Positions 1 through 13,170 of a DNA stretch of 64,000 nucleotides are shown piece after piece (the first letter of the stretch is position 1; each line of letters opens with the position of its first letter). A program made the position numbers and the translations under genes. The notes beneath the pieces were generated by a model, which saw nothing but the letters and a program-made list of their open reading frames with translations, did no database searches and was not told where the DNA came from. Source of the DNA: Hirundichthys speculiger (Eukaryota > Chordata > Actinopteri > Beloniformes > Exocoetidae); the NCBI GenBank assembly GCA_018398805.1, contig JAGFBZ010000178.1, positions 806,001 to 870,000 of the forward strand. Reading direction: 5' to 3'.

Positions 1-1276
1 GCTGTGCTGATATTACTACACTCTCCAGCTACAGTTAACAATATTTGGTTCAATAGTAACTGTTAATGTGGTTCCCCTTTACCCTCACACTTAGATTAGG
101 CAGTAACTGGATCAGAATAAAGAAGCCACATGTGATACACAATATGTAGGTGACTACTGGTTTACATTTTGATTAGACTTTATCAAGTTGGATAGATTAA
201 CCAGTCTCAACTTTTGGTTGGTAGTTGAGTTGAGTTGCAGGTCCCCCAGCAGGTCAGCAGTGGGCCCCTCAACAAATTTTCCTGTCTGAGTCTTAGGTGT
301 TCATTAGTTCTCCAAAGCCCCCCAGATACTAATCTGATAGGATCTAGTGCTCAGTATTGAGTGGGTGGTCATAATGTTACGGTTGATTGGTATATTTCCC
401 ATTGGCTTACACTGTAGGCTGTAGCCTTCGTGCAATAGCTGCTGGTGGAGGTTGAGAGTTCCTAAAAGTGTGGAGGAACGCTCCAAAAGGCCTTTGTTGT
501 TCAAGCCTGGAGTATTAGGTCAAGAGTGCAGTCACAAGCTGGAAGATTAAACCTCCATGTGCATAAAGAACAGCTTTTTGCTGTGTGGGTATAGGTGGAG
601 ACTGTAGCTGCACCTCGAAAAACTGCAAGTTTCACTTTAATATGGGGCTGTTGCTTTTCAGAGCCCATAAACTGATTAAAGGTCAAGATTTAGAACTCTC
701 AGAGGGTAAGAGCAGAAACGGAAATTGCTCTCCAAGATGTTTATGGGCAACTGGGGACATAGCCAGATATCTAAAAGTTCAGGATGTTTGTGAAAGACAT
801 GAAGGATTGATGGGGTCTAAATACAGTATTAACTGTCCTCTGTCTTTTCAGCACAATGTCTGCAAGCACCAGAGAATGGAAGCAAGTTAAAACAAGTTGA
901 AAAAGGCTGAAGCTCAGCTTAAAGTCAGAAGCTTCAGCTTTCTTTCGTTCTTTTCTTTCTTTCTTACTTACTTACATAACATCTGGCACCAAGATAAAAC
1001 AAAACTATCCCAATGTTTGCAATTTCAGCCCTTTAAAGGGACTAACACATTTCAGAGAGGAGACCCATCCAGTCCCGCATCTATAGCAAGTATTGATGAA
1101 ATAATACTGATGTGCAGTATTTTGCAATATATAGCGTAGATTTGTTCTCTATGTTTCTTGCACTTTCATTTCACATATTCTACTAGAAAATCTTTAATTT
1201 ATTGCTGTTTCAATAGTCCCAGGTTCAGAAAAGACAGTGTTTTAAACTCATCTGAAGAGTTGGACAGTGTAGGAAT

Positions 1277-1309
<33 letters not shown>

Positions 1310-1843
1310 ACTGGTACTCATCTATTCAGTTCGAAAATTGTATATTTTTGCTGGTACCTGTTCATTTTTCAGAACTAAAAAAAAATGCACATCATTCCTA
1401 AACATTTTACACCATAAGATGTTTTTCTGTGTGATCCAGCATTTAAAAAAAAAAAACTAAATATGGTAGCAGTTATGAAAATGAAAAAGGAAAATAGGAA
1501 GGCGGGTGTAAATGAATAAAGACAAAAAAACCCAACTTAAAATCAAGGGTACATACTGAATATTTTTGCACTAAGCGACCCAGTTTGTAAACCACAACTA
1601 TGAGCAGAATTTAAAAGTTAGTCCTTCTTTTACTCCACTGGTTTTTAAAACCAAAGTTCCTGTAAAAAAAGGCTTGACAAAATAGCAACAGCATTTAAAG
1701 TAATTCATTTAAGTTTGTGACAAGGTGGGAGAACATCATGTTGACCACTTTGTAGTTAGTTTTAATTTAGAAGATGAAGTATGTCAGCAAAATTAAGCGA
1801 CACAGCATTTTAAAGGGGGCAGTGTTGCACTGTGGGTAATGAC
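1..1843. other. Gene-free stretch with a T homopolymer
   Basis: No convincing exon or named repeat is visible. There is a 30-base T run at 1278-1307, and the sequence is AT-rich after about 1370. The short ORFs here have no recognisable protein features. Confidence 0.5.
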
Positions 1844-1851
1844 GTAACCAG

Positions 1852-3017
1852 TAGAGGTGGGCGATACTGGGAATTTTGGTATCGATCCAATACCAAGTAA
1901 ATACAGGGCCAGTATTGCCGATACCAATACTTTTCCATATTAAGCTTGATCTATCACGAAACTGCTGAACTTTTGGTGTTTTTGCGATTTTTGATTATTT
2001 TGTTAAAACCTAGGATTGAATTTTGGCAAACTTTATAGGTAACAGCAAAATACTTTATTATCACAATTAACATTTTTGTGTAAATATTCCTTGGAGTTGA
2101 ATTGTTATGGTCATAATGTTTTTTCTAGTCCAACTATTATTTCATATGTTTCAATACTTGTGTAATTTTGTTTGCACTGTGTGCCCTTTCCTGTTGCTTT
2201 AACTCTATACATATCTCAATTGTGGGATAAATAAAGGATTATCTGATGTTATTTTATCTTTGATATTACCTTTTAATGGGATACATGACATGTACTGGGT
2301 TATTTCAAGATCTTAATTAGATTTTTTTTGAGTTGGCTCCAGTAACATATGACTTAAATAACATGTACTTTGAAAGTTAAAATGAATTAATGCTGAAGAT
2401 GACCACTCTGATCTACCTGGATTCTCTCTGTTGGACTGAAAGGCGTCTGCCAGTGATTTCTGTCAGGGTTGAGAGTCTGTCAGGGCCAGAGATGGGGTAT
2501 GTCTTTCCTTCTCTCTCCATTTCTGCAGTTCTTCGTTTTCTTGCGCATGGTTTTTCATGTGCTTAAATAAATTTGTTGTGTTTCCACTGTATTTTACAGC
2601 CTTTTTACAAACTACACAACTTGCAGTTGTTTCGTTTTTGGGATTGAAATACAGCCAAACCTCAAACCAAGCTCTTTTTCTTTCTCTTTCTCTCTCCGTG
2701 AAGACTGTGTGTCGACCGGGGGGAGCGAGAGCAGTGAGTGGGGGGACTGGGGGGGCCAGGTTGAGTCTACCTGCATGCTTGTTCGGTTGGCACCGCTGAG
2801 CCACGTGACGATACGTCAAAAGATGAGACGAGAGGGGAGGGGGGGGAGGACACAGCGACAGCATGTCAGACACAAACTTCAATGAGTTTAGTCTCAATCA
2901 GTGCTTGTGGGAGAGAAAAAAGCTTGAGTATTGATCTCTTTACACCAGTATCATTCGATATCAATACCAGTGATGGTATCGATATTATCGATATTTAGAT
3001 TGATCCACCCACCTCTA
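1852..3017 (-). mobile_element. hAT-family DNA transposon, internally deleted
   Basis: Flanked by a perfect 8-bp target-site duplication, GTAACCAG (1844-1851 and 3018-3025), as expected for hAT. The ends are inverted repeats sharing TAGAGGTGGG. The minus strand carries one BED-finger exon but no catalytic domain or dimerisation region, so the element is non-autonomous at 1,166 bp. Confidence 0.88.
2463..2897 (-). pseudogene. BED zinc-finger fragment of a hAT transposase
   Basis: Minus-strand open frame of about 144 codons inside the hAT element. Its second half reads as a BED finger: an aromatic W..F start (FEVWLYFNPK), then CVVCKK, then an L..HM..H ending (LFKHMKNHAQ). BED fingers bind transposon ends in hAT transposases. 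The N-terminal half is low complexity (poly-Pro, RERERERK) and may be non-coding. The RNase H-fold catalytic part is absent. Confidence 0.65.
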
Positions 3018-3025
3018 GTAACCAG

Positions 3026-3637
3026 GTTTTGACAAGAAAGAGCAGCGTCTGAGGCATAAAAGTAAATGTTTCTGATTCAGCTGCTTGAGTCTGACTGTTT
3101 CACTGCAGCTACGTGGTCCGCCGAAGGCCTCACTGGGGAATGCAATTTCAACAAAATAATAAACTAAATGATCACAGAATGCACCGTCATGCCGTGATAT
3201 CGTCAGGTCCGGGAGGGTGTGTGGTCCTGGGGGAGTTACTGACTCACCTCATCAGGAACAAAGTGTCAAATTAAAATTGTTAAGAGATTTGTGGATACAG
3301 TCTCAAACCTCGTCAGAATGGAGCTCCACCCTGTTAGTTCAGTTTCATTGAGTTGCTTTAAATGCAGGATTTTAAAAATGTCATCCTGGACCTGGACTAA
3401 CGGCTGTGTGAGGCACTGTGAGAGTTTTCTGTGTTTGTCCCTTCAGTTCCTCTGCAGGAGCGACAGGATAATCGATAGCCGCTTACACAGCTACCCGTTC
3501 ATTCATGACAGTATCCAGGCGTCACGGAGCACACCCCCTCCACATGTGTCTCCTTTCACCCCTGATCCATTCATTCATATGAAACAACACGACAGCCGCT
3601 CGGCTTAATAGATCTGTGCATCTGGATGAATGTGATA
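3026..3637. other. Spacer with no recognisable gene
   Basis: Unique-looking sequence between two DNA transposons. A 45-bp part at about 3352-3400 resembles 5220-5270 (shared core GCAGGATTTTAAA), suggesting an old local duplication. Confidence 0.4.
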
Positions 3638-3639
3638 TA

Positions 3640-4338
3640 CAGTGATCCCTTGCCAATTCGCGGTTTTAGTTCCGCGGTTTTCGTTATTCGCAGATTTTTC
3701 AGAAATATATAATATAATTAAAAGAAATTTTAAAAATCGCGGAAACATCACAGGATGTTGTGCGCGTTCTCTCACAGTGAAGAAATGCTGTGAGCGAGCC
3801 TGGCCCCTTTAAGAAGGTAGCCTTATGGGTAATGATGTGGCCTTATGGGTAATGTAGTGTGTGTGTCGTGGGACGGCAGAACAAAAATGGGGTTATTTGA
3901 AAAGTGTAGTGATCATAAACAGCAGCCCAGCGTGTATAGATTTACATTCTCTGTTAACCGACAGGAGCCCAACAATACAACCTGTGTGATGTTACAAGTT
4001 CCTGCAGTGCCAGAATAAAGTGCTCGTTCCATGCAGAGAAAACCGGACTTTTTGTTTTGTTGTTGTTAGCGTGTTAGCCGCTAATTACGAGCCAAAAATA
4101 GCACAATACCAGCGGTTTGTTAACTACGGTTCAGAGACCAGAGGCTGTGAAGGTAACAGAAAGACCACAGTTGAGCCTTTGTCTTGTTTCACTGCAGTAT
4201 CTTGCTACTTTTTGGGGGTTTTTTAACATATTTTAAACACATTATTGAGGCTCGGGGGGCTCCGGCTCCAGATCGTGGATTTTGATTTTCTTGAGAGGGT
4301 GCCGGTCCCTATTAACCATGAAAAATAAGGGATCACTG
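3640..4338. mobile_element. pogo/mariner-like MITE with TA target site
   Basis: Begins CAGTGATCCCTT, ends AAGGGATCACTG, and is flanked by TA on both sides (3638-3639 and 4339-4340). A further GCGGTTTT-type motif lies just inside the left end. It is 699 bp with no transposase frame. The termini resemble Tigger/pogo elements; the family assignment is from memory. Confidence 0.75.
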
Positions 4339-4449
4339 TATATGTTGAGAGATTATACTCCCCGAGGCAAAAGCGTTTCTGTTTTTTTCTTACTTATGTC
4401 ACCAAAAACAAGTGGAAAATAAAAACAACACTGGTTTTATTCTTTCAGG

Positions 4450-4846
4450 ACAATTACTGCATGAAGACGGAGCTGCTGAATGGACAACGTGATGACACGC
4501 TCACGTGGGAGAGAAGAGGGGAAATCAGCAGAGGGGAGTGAGGGGGCAGATGAGAGCCTATTGACTGCAACCTTGGGTTCTGAAGTGATGCCACTTTTTG
4601 TTTGCCACAGCGGGCAGCGGATGGGCTTCGTGGCTCACAGACACCCTGACTCTGACGAGGAGCCCAGAGCATCATGTTCACACACCTGCACAAACGAGAT
4701 GGGAGGTGTGGGAGAGCCCGGATCTGAGGGCAGACCACCCCGTCTCACTCAGTGGGTACTTTGCTTCATGCAAGGATGGAAAATGCCAGATCATCGACTG
4801 GATGAAGAGAAAAAAGACAGATGTGAGAGCAGATGAGAAGCGGGGT
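4450..4846 (+). other. Unidentified coding-like patch, possible gene remnant
   Basis: A possible acceptor (CTTTCAG|GAC at 4449) precedes an open run DNYCMKTELLNGQ. A second acceptor-like site (GCCACAG at 4603-4609) precedes a run of about 79 open codons that includes SGYFASCKDGKCQIIDWMK and ends at TAG 4847-4849. I do not recognise the protein. The two runs do not join cleanly in frame. It may be a decayed gene or chance open frame in GC-rich sequence. Confidence 0.2.
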
Positions 4847-5379
4847 TAGTGTTTCCTGGTTTGTGCTCCTTGTGTTCATCCTCCAAGTTGGTCGAGCAAA
4901 TACAGCGCCACGTTAGAAAATGTTGGTACAATAAGAACCCTTAAGAATTATTACATTTGCTTTGACTTGTATGTCACAGCAACAGGGTCCCAATAAATTA
5001 TTGGGGCAGTGAAGATTTTACCATTTTTGTCAGGTTGTCACTCCTCCTCCTTCCTCCTTTAAAGGGTTTCTGGAGTTGTAGGACCAAGCAATGAAACTTT
5101 TCACTTGTCAACACGCCCTCAAATGTCAGATTCAGTCTAGAAATAATAATCTAAAATCCAAAACTTCCAAATGGTGTTATTTTTTTTGTTTGTTTGTTTT
5201 TTAGCCTGTTGTTTAATTGAGGTACTTTAAGTGCAGGATTTTAAACATGGCCTCCTGGGAACTAAATAATCATTTTCTATTTTTATTTTTTTTTTGCCAA
5301 CATTGAGGATAACAATAGTAACAGGACTTTAGATTGGCTTTAATCTGAAAATAATTTTAGAATGTTTATTTATTTTTTT

Positions 5380-6265
5380 TGCCATTTTCCTTTGATCTTT
5401 CAAATTAAAAAATGGGGAGTGTTCATAAAGTATTTTCCACTTTGATCAAACATGCTTTCAGGTATCTTTAATACCAACAAATTCCTCCTATGCCATCATT
5501 TATTTATTTATTTCTATTATATATATTATATATTTATCATATTAAATTTGTATTTATTATATATCTCTTTTTATTATATGCTGCAGAGCTGAAATACAAT
5601 AATGGAAATTGATTAACATTTAAAATACATTTACAAGAAAAAAGATAAAGTATCTTCATCCTGCCTGTAAATGCAAGAATCACTTGTTTGTACGTCTCTT
5701 TTCCTCATCATCCCAGTGTTTTCTGATTTGAGGTCGTAGAAGGGGCACATATGTGAGCTATAAGAGACTATAAGGATGTTTAAACTCGCTGCACAAACCC
5801 AGAAGGTGGGAATCGAGTGAGAAAATAACAGGATAGAGAGCTCTGACTTCACTGTTACTGGGACTTTATAGATTTTCTGTTTTTAACACCACAGGTTTGT
5901 TTGTGAGCCCAAAAGATACTCATCAAAAAAAGAAAAATCTTTGCATCTATATTATTCATGTGTAGTTCATCGCTGCTCCCTGATGTGTATTAACAAACTG
6001 TGTGCTTACAACTCTGAGGTCTCCGAGCACTGATTTTACTTTATACATAATTTAGACCTGAGAAAAATCCACAAAGAGAGAAAAAAGAGGGACTCTGTGC
6101 TTTGATTCACTGCAGGTTAAAGAAAAGATGAGCAACAGGACATGAGATTTGATTTGCTTAAAAAAATAATTCAACAATGTTTCCTTTTTTTTTGGTCATT
6201 TTTCTTTGACCTTTCTAATGAAAAAGCGTGAAGTGTTTCTAAAGTATCTTCCACTCTTTCTTTCC
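5380..6265 (+). repeat. Diverged direct duplication (5380-5455 versus 6180-6265)
   Basis: Both segments read T-run, then CATTTT(C)TTTGA(T/C)CTTTC, a short A-rich block, GTGTT, CTAAAGTAT or ATAAAGTAT, and TTCCACT, in the same order and about 800 bp apart. Similarity is moderate with small indels, indicating an old local duplication or two copies of an unrecognised repeat. Confidence 0.5.
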
Positions 6266-8462
6266 CTCCTAAGTGAACTGGTACTATACGCTTTGGTCTC
6301 TTTATATAGTTGAGGTTTGGAACTGTTTCCACTTCAGGCTCTTCTGCTTTACAGGGCTTCATCTTCACAGTGTCCCTGACTCCTAAAACCACCTGCCCCC
6401 ACTGCACCATGGCCTCAGCCTCCTGCTGAACACCAAGCACCTCGACGTTTCTTTAATACTGCACTGGAACTGTTGGAAGTTTATGAGGAACTGCGTGTTT
6501 GCTTCTGTCTGGACCAGTCCGCTGCACCACCACGAAGGCTTGGGGACTCTGTCATTTGTACCGTTGTCAAGCCAGACTCCAAAGACGTGTGATGGATCGC
6601 TGAATTCTCAGGGAAGCTGTTTTGGCCTCGTCCTGCCTCTTTTGCCTTTCATGCAGTCCACAAACCATGTTGGGCACCTGCATCAGATATAAAGGTTCTT
6701 CAGCGAGGTAATTCTGCAAAAGATCTCGTCTGTTCCCGGTCAGCTGTGTCTGAAACCTGGACCAGGCACAAAGAAAGAGGGGACGTTGTTAACTGAGGAA
6801 GTCATCAAAGTGTCAAAACAGGAAACTCAACAAATGAGTGGAAACTGGAGTCAATCAGAAAACCTAAAACTTAGTATGGAGCTGGAGTAAAAGCAGTTTC
6901 CTAGGAACTGTCTGGATCAACAGGTGGGACAGTCTTAACCAACCAGCCACGGTGACCCCTGCTGTTGAGCAAATAAAGAAAGCAATGGGCATCAAACTCA
7001 ATCACCTGCTGGCATTTATGGATCCCACTTAAAGCTGAGCAAGAATCCTGCATGGAGTGGAAGTCATGAACACCTGTCAGCATCTGGAAATGCCGGTCGG
7101 CAGAGAAATGACTGTTAGCAAATGCAAACTGTTGTTTACAGCAGCCTCTTTTAAACGGTGACTGACATTGTAAACAAACTGGTTTAGAGAGGAATCATGG
7201 AAAACACTCCACGGTGTACTACAGGAATTCAGATCACAGTCAAGAGGGGTTCAAGTGAGACTGGAAGAGGCCCAGTGATGTAATGTCATGATCCTCTGTG
7301 TGTGGATGAGCAAACACCCCAAAACTGAACCTGCTCTGAGCGACTGGGCACGAGCCCCCGGTTCAGGTTGGTCAAAAAGAGGTTGGTGAGTGATACCAGC
7401 GAATATCCAGAGAGCAGTGACGACACTGAGCGATGAGCAGATGGGCTAGAAGCACACTGTAATGAAGCCATTCCTGAAGGGCACATTTATCAATAATAAC
7501 GCTAATAATTTCGAGGGCACATGACCCAGGAAATATTTTAATTTTCAGAGCCTTCCCCTGGAAGAGCAGCTTTATACCACATCAGTCAACCAGGTTGGAA
7601 ACTGAAACCCGCCTCAGCCTTTGGACCCGTTTTGGCCCCACTCTTGCGGAGGTGAAGGCTTAATGAGGAAAATGTTGTGTCTGGAGGAAGTCCAACACAA
7701 GCATCTTGATGAACGGCGCTGTCGCTGCAAAAGCGTTAATGTCCAGGCTTTGGAGAATTATGATGAGATTAGCTAAGCGCCCAGTGTAATGCATAATACC
7801 ACCAGTATTTGTTTATGTCACTTTGGGTGTTAATGAGAAGGGAATAAGTTACCAAATGACTCTCTGGTGTGGCTGGATGTCAATAAAACTATATCCCAGC
7901 CTGTGAAGTCATGAGGTATTGATTATGGAGACCAAATCATTCACTCCTGTGACTCAGGCACATACAGGCATGTTAAGGGAAATAATGGCTCTGCAGTTTG
8001 AGCTATTTATAATGTCTGTTTGTTTGCCCGTTTCTGCATGATTGGAAACTACTGCTCATAAGACTGTGAGGCGCCTGCTCTCCTCCCTCCCTCCTCTGTT
8101 TTCATGCCATCTCTGACAGGAATATATGCAAACTACTCCACAGCGCAGGAGTCCCGCTGGACAAACCCCTTCCTGGCTCCATCTTCACCAGCTTCTCTGC
8201 AGGGAGGCTCGGAATGAAGGCATCAATACGGCGACAGTCAGAGTTGCCTGGCAGCACATCTTCCATTCTCGGCAGACAGGAGTGAAGTGTGCACGGAGGG
8301 AAAACGAAGCTTGTTTTGTGGAGACAAACAGAGAAATTTGAAATATTTAGTTGCTGAAAAAAAATGCCCTCCCTTGGAGCTGTGTGGTAGGATTTTGATC
8401 AAACAAAAGCAGGAAAATATATTTCAAGGTGATCTGACATGCAGCCCCAGGCCTCACTGCAA

Positions 8463-8486
8463 CCCCCCCCCCCCCCCCCCCCCCCC
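8463..8486. repeat. C homopolymer (24 bp)
   Basis: An uninterrupted run of C followed by unique sequence; prone to length error in sequencing. Confidence 0.95.
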
Positions 8487-9584
8487 TTATGCTTATGATG
8501 CATTGTGAACTTTACTTTACATTCAAGCCCCCATCTACCCACCCACTACAAAAAAAAAAAGAAAAGAAAAAGGAAAGAAGAAAACCTGCATCTTCTCCTG
8601 TGCTGTTGTACAAGCTGGATAAATAAGCAAGCGGTTTGCTGCCAGAGTGCAAAATGGTTCTTATCTGTCTCTGCCATTAGAGAGTGGGTTCTATTATAAA
8701 GCTCTGCATTATTCAGTGAGCCTGAGAGACTGATCATTATGGATTTCAGCCCTTTTCCACCCCAGACCCTTGAGTCCAAGTCGGACTGCTGGCTGATGCA
8801 TTCACGGGCAAAACCTGACACTGTGCTCTAACATGAGGCACGTACAGGCCAAAAAAAAAAAGAAACTATTCCTTCCCAAACATGCAACCCCTCAGAATAT
8901 TAAGAGCTATCAGTAAACTTTTCTGTCAAAAAGACATGATTGGTTGAAAAACTCAACCTTAACAAAAGTGTTTTGTCTTGAACAGTTCGATGAGAACAGA
9001 TTGACGTGAGGTTGATGCAATTCTCTTATGTTGCAGTACTATACAGTAAACTACCGGCAGGCACGTAGAGGGAATAAAAGAAAACACGGGGGAACATATG
9101 GTGCCGCAGCTTCATCTTTATTGCTCGGGATGGGAGATGAATAGTGAACAGATATGTGGCACGCGCTCTTGCCTACTGTAACCCGACGGTGTGTGAAGTG
9201 GGCTGTCTCTCAGTGGGGGGGCAGAGGCTCATTTCATCATTAACGTGAAGTTCAACACTTCAGAAGCTTGAAGAACGACCCCATTTGCTCCCATTTGGTA
9301 AACAAGCTTCGCTTCCCGGGAAGTGGTTGAAATCATTACTTGTTGATTTGATGCCGGTTTGACAGTGAGCACTAATAGGAAGAACTGCTTGCTCTTTGGA
9401 GTGCGTGTGATGAGATGAGGGGAATTTGGTACATGCTTGTCCTGCGTGTCGGCAATTAAACTCTGCCATTAACCATTTGTTAAAGCCCCCCGTTTCCCGC
9501 CTTCGGCGCGGCACCTTGCTGATTGCAACGCCGCGGGTCGATAATTAAACAAATTAAAGCAAGGCTGCTTGGTCAACCCGTGCA

Positions 9585-9587
9585 CCC

Positions 9588-9618
<31 letters not shown>

Positions 9619-9619
9619 A
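9585..9619. repeat. C20 followed by (AC)n microsatellite
   Basis: A compound simple repeat: twenty C, then about seven AC units. Confidence 0.95.
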
Positions 9620-10059
9620 AATCTTAAAACTGCCTATTGAAAAGCAACAGGGGTAATGAGGCACTTCTGCAGGGCACACTTGCTTTTGCGGTTCGATGGC
9701 GGGGTTTTACGCAGCGCTCTGACGCAACAGGGAGGGAGAAGTCATTTGCCTCGGAGCAGGCGGTAACTCTTCTGCTGGCAGGAAACCTGTGACTTTTCTA
9801 TTAGGACTCCATCCTGTGCAGTGGCTGATGACTGTGAATATAACAGGTTACAGGCAGAGGTGGAGAGAAATCAATGAACTGCACCTTCACATATGTGAGA
9901 CTGCAGTCATTATTTCACAGGAGAACTTGTGAGTAATGTAGCCTAGTTTTGCTCATCTGAGTGGTTACACGGGTCAAATATACTCCAGGTGGCACCTTAT
10001 TCAAATTTCATTATAATAATAAGTATTTATTTGTGTTTATCTGTCATCTCTACCCACTT

Positions 10060-10138
10060 CTCTGTATTCAGGGTCACGGGGGTCTGCTGGAGTCTATCCC
10101 ACCTGTCTTCAGTCAGAGGCACCCTGGACAGGAAACCT
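10060..10138 (-). mobile_element. LINE (L2-like) 3' tail fragment
   Basis: The reverse complement reads like other copies in this window (GGATAGACTCCAGCAGACC, then CCGTGACCCTG). It matches the 25035 and 61425 copies base for base over most of its length but lacks the (GGAT)n end. Confidence 0.65.
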
Positions 10139-13100
10139 TCTAAATAGCTGGGTCTATATACTTCTTTTCTAAAAGACTTTTCTTTAAACCCCTGCTCGAT
10201 TTTTCAAATATTGAAGCTTTATATTGGGCTTTACAAATTGTCCAGAGATTAACATTAGAGAGAAATTTGGTTCAGTTTAATTATCTATTAAAGGTTTATT
10301 AAAGGTTTTCACATCTGTATACACCTACTGACCTCTCTCTTGATTAAAAAAAAAAATATATTAGAAAATGTTTCATAAAAAAGTGTGGAGCCAATCTTTT
10401 TAGGGTGAAAGTTATTATTCTAATATCTTTGGTACTAATTGAGACATTTGTAGACCATTTGTGTGTGCAAAACTGGATAATATACTTGATCTGGACTCTT
10501 TTCTAATCTTAATTTTAGAGTTCTGTGTGGTTTGAAGGAGGAAATGTCAAATATTTGATTGAATTAACATCTTGAATTGCAGAAATAAGGAAAAAAATAA
10601 CTTCTATTCCATAGTGGTTATGGGATACACTGATCCTGGCTGCACCCTGACAAATGTGATAATAAAGATGATTATTTCTGTCTGCAGAAACTAACAGCGA
10701 TTTGCATTGCCCATATGATCAGTCCTGAAGCGTTGGTTATTCCCTCATCAATCTTCTCCTTCCAGATTGGCAGGGTTAATTACATTAGCAGTCTGTTTTT
10801 GAAACATTTACATTTGCTTTTAGTGCCTCATGAATTCTTGATATTGAACATGACTGCCTGGCTATCAGCAGGAGCTGGTCGCTCTGTAAAATGTGAATCA
10901 CAAGAGGGGAATATTCAAAGCTTCCTGCTTTGCAATTTTGTGTTTTGTGATTCACTGTAGACGTGTGGTATTAGTATACTATTTTTGTACATTTAGAGGA
11001 GGTGCCTTGCTTGTCAGAATATTAGTAATACACTGTAAAATGTAAATGTATGTGAAATACAATGACATTTTCTTTCACTAGGTTTGTATTTGTGCAGATG
11101 AATACATATTTTTCTTTAAATTGTATTACACGGCACATTTTTCAAAGAAATGTTTATCCATTGCATGTGTGGTTTGTGTATCTAGTACAACGTGGCATTA
11201 AAGTGTCTATTTTAACAAAAGTTGATATGCTTTCATGACATCAGTCATGCAGTTTTTAATTTCTAACTTAACAGGTCCCCTACCTTATCAAAATAGTTTT
11301 TCTGTGTATGACAGGGGCAAATAACGTTGACTCAAAGCTTGATGAGTTTAAAAAATAAAAATTCAGAGGGAAGTTAGCTGCTTTAAAGAGCACATATAAA
11401 ATATAGATATGTGCTTGAGAGCATAAATTTGTATATCCGAAGGGGTAACCAGCTCAGAAACTCCAACACAACTCAACCTGCTGAATTTGTTTGGAGGGTT
11501 GACAATATGTCCAATGTAAAAAAAAACAAACAAACAAAAAAAAGCAAGCACTGGAACAGAAATGTGCTGACATGCTACAAAATGGAACTGTTGTACTTAA
11601 TCCTGTGGTACTTTGACCAAAATATGTCACAGACATTTTATTAGGACCTCTAGAAATTGTGCCATCTTGTAAAAGTAAAGGTTGTTGAGGTGGGACGACT
11701 ACAACTTCACTCTTCTGTTTGTGGCTTCACCACCCAACTCATCTGACCTTTAAATGCGGATTCTGTGCTTGTTGAATATTACACGTCAGTTTTTTCCTTC
11801 TAAATGTGAACGCAGAGGTTTTTCTTGGTTGTAAATTGTTACGTGAATCAGCACGAGGGTCGTGTTTGCTGTGAGAGTGGGTCCTGGTCCTCTGAGGAGC
11901 TGCTCAAAATAAAACGACACTCACAGCGTGGAGGTTGGAAATGTGAGCAGCCTGTTGAACCGTGACTCCAGTGACACATACGCAGCATCAATCCAGTTCT
12001 CTCCAGTGAATCCCGTTTGTCCTGTGCGCGAGGCTGTATGGTTTTGAGTGCGCACGTGCCACAGAGCTAAAAAAAAAAAAAAAGAAAGAAAAAGAAAAGA
12101 GAAAGAAATGTGAGACCGTGATGGAGACGCTGCCCGTGAGACGGACTTCTCTGAAGGATGCGTTCATTTAAGGTGGACTGATAACTCCATCCTTCAAGCT
12201 TGGAGCTGCTGCCACTGAGGAAGGATGTGGGTACCAACGATCCAACAGGTGGCTGAAGCAAGAACAGAAGGAGTTTATTGCGTGTGAAATCAACACTGCG
12301 TTTGTCAATAGGGACAATGTTTCCCCTTAAACGTCGAGAAGGGAAATCTTGTAAACCCCCCAGAATATGTCACTATCGATCCTGGTGCCAGAAGATGCTT
12401 AAGAGCAATTACACTACACATGCATAAATTACAGATTGAAAGAAACAACGAAGAAACAAATGCTTCTTTCATTCAGAAAAGGTCAATCTATTTCTGAAAT
12501 ATTGGAAATTTTAATGGAAGTGCCACACACTATCAAATTATTTTCATAGACTAAAGTGCAGAAGGCTTAGGTTTTAAAGCCACCTATGATTTATTATTAT
12601 TTTTTTCTGAAGGTGTTTTCACTCGCTCATGGCTCAGTTATGACACTGGCAAGTGTTATTTTGGCCACACGTGGTCCAAACATGGTTCATGGCTTGTGCT
12701 GTATGGGTCAGATGTGGTTGACATTAACCGGCTTTGACCTGGAGTAGGTGGTAAGTGTTATGACGGCATATCTGGAGGAGATGTGGCCGAGTTCAGGCAG
12801 CCACACTCAACATGAGTCAATATCGTCATTCATGGCCAAAACACAAGGCTAATTATATGCAGTAACACACAGGATTTAATCTTTATCTCAGGGTATGTAC
12901 ATATGGATTAACAAAACTGATTGAATACTTATTCCACTACGAATTCAGGTGGCTTTATTGATGCTGAGTGTTTTCTGTCCTCTACAATATCCATTTTGCT
13001 ACTGAACATACACCGAGTGTACTCTCTGTAGTAAACTGTCTCTGTCCCTGTAGAAAGTGCTCGCAAGACAAAGTGTGGACGTCCTTAAATACGAGGCAGG

Positions 13101-13170
13101 ACTCGGTAGGTGTAGCAGATCCCGTTGCCTCCCCTCAGTGATGCAGAGAAGCTGCGCTGCGTTTGTCCGC

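Larger units (their letters stand above)
4341..8462. other. Long gene-free stretch, with one unidentified coding-like patch
   Basis: Contains a possible exon-like patch at 4450-4846 (separate entry), an AT-rich tract at about 5497-5580 and a diverged pair of segments (5380-5455 and 6180-6265). From about 7500 to 8100 the sequence is complex and of even composition, which is where conserved noncoding enhancers could lie, but nothing proves it. Confidence 0.4.
8487..13170. other. Gene-free region upstream of nptx1
   Basis: Holds no gene I can recognise. It contains a C20-(AC)7 tract at 9585-9619, a minus-strand retrotransposon tail (10060-10138) and A-rich runs. Stretches around 9230-9540 and 10690-10860 are complex, non-repetitive and contain several ATTA/TAAT cores, so they are the best places to look for nptx1 enhancers. 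That is inference only. Confidence 0.35.

Noticed and set aside
6171..6440. Minus-strand 89-codon ORF with a basic C-terminus
   Set aside because: No domain recognised, no splice signals consistent with a gene, and it overlaps the diverged local duplication.
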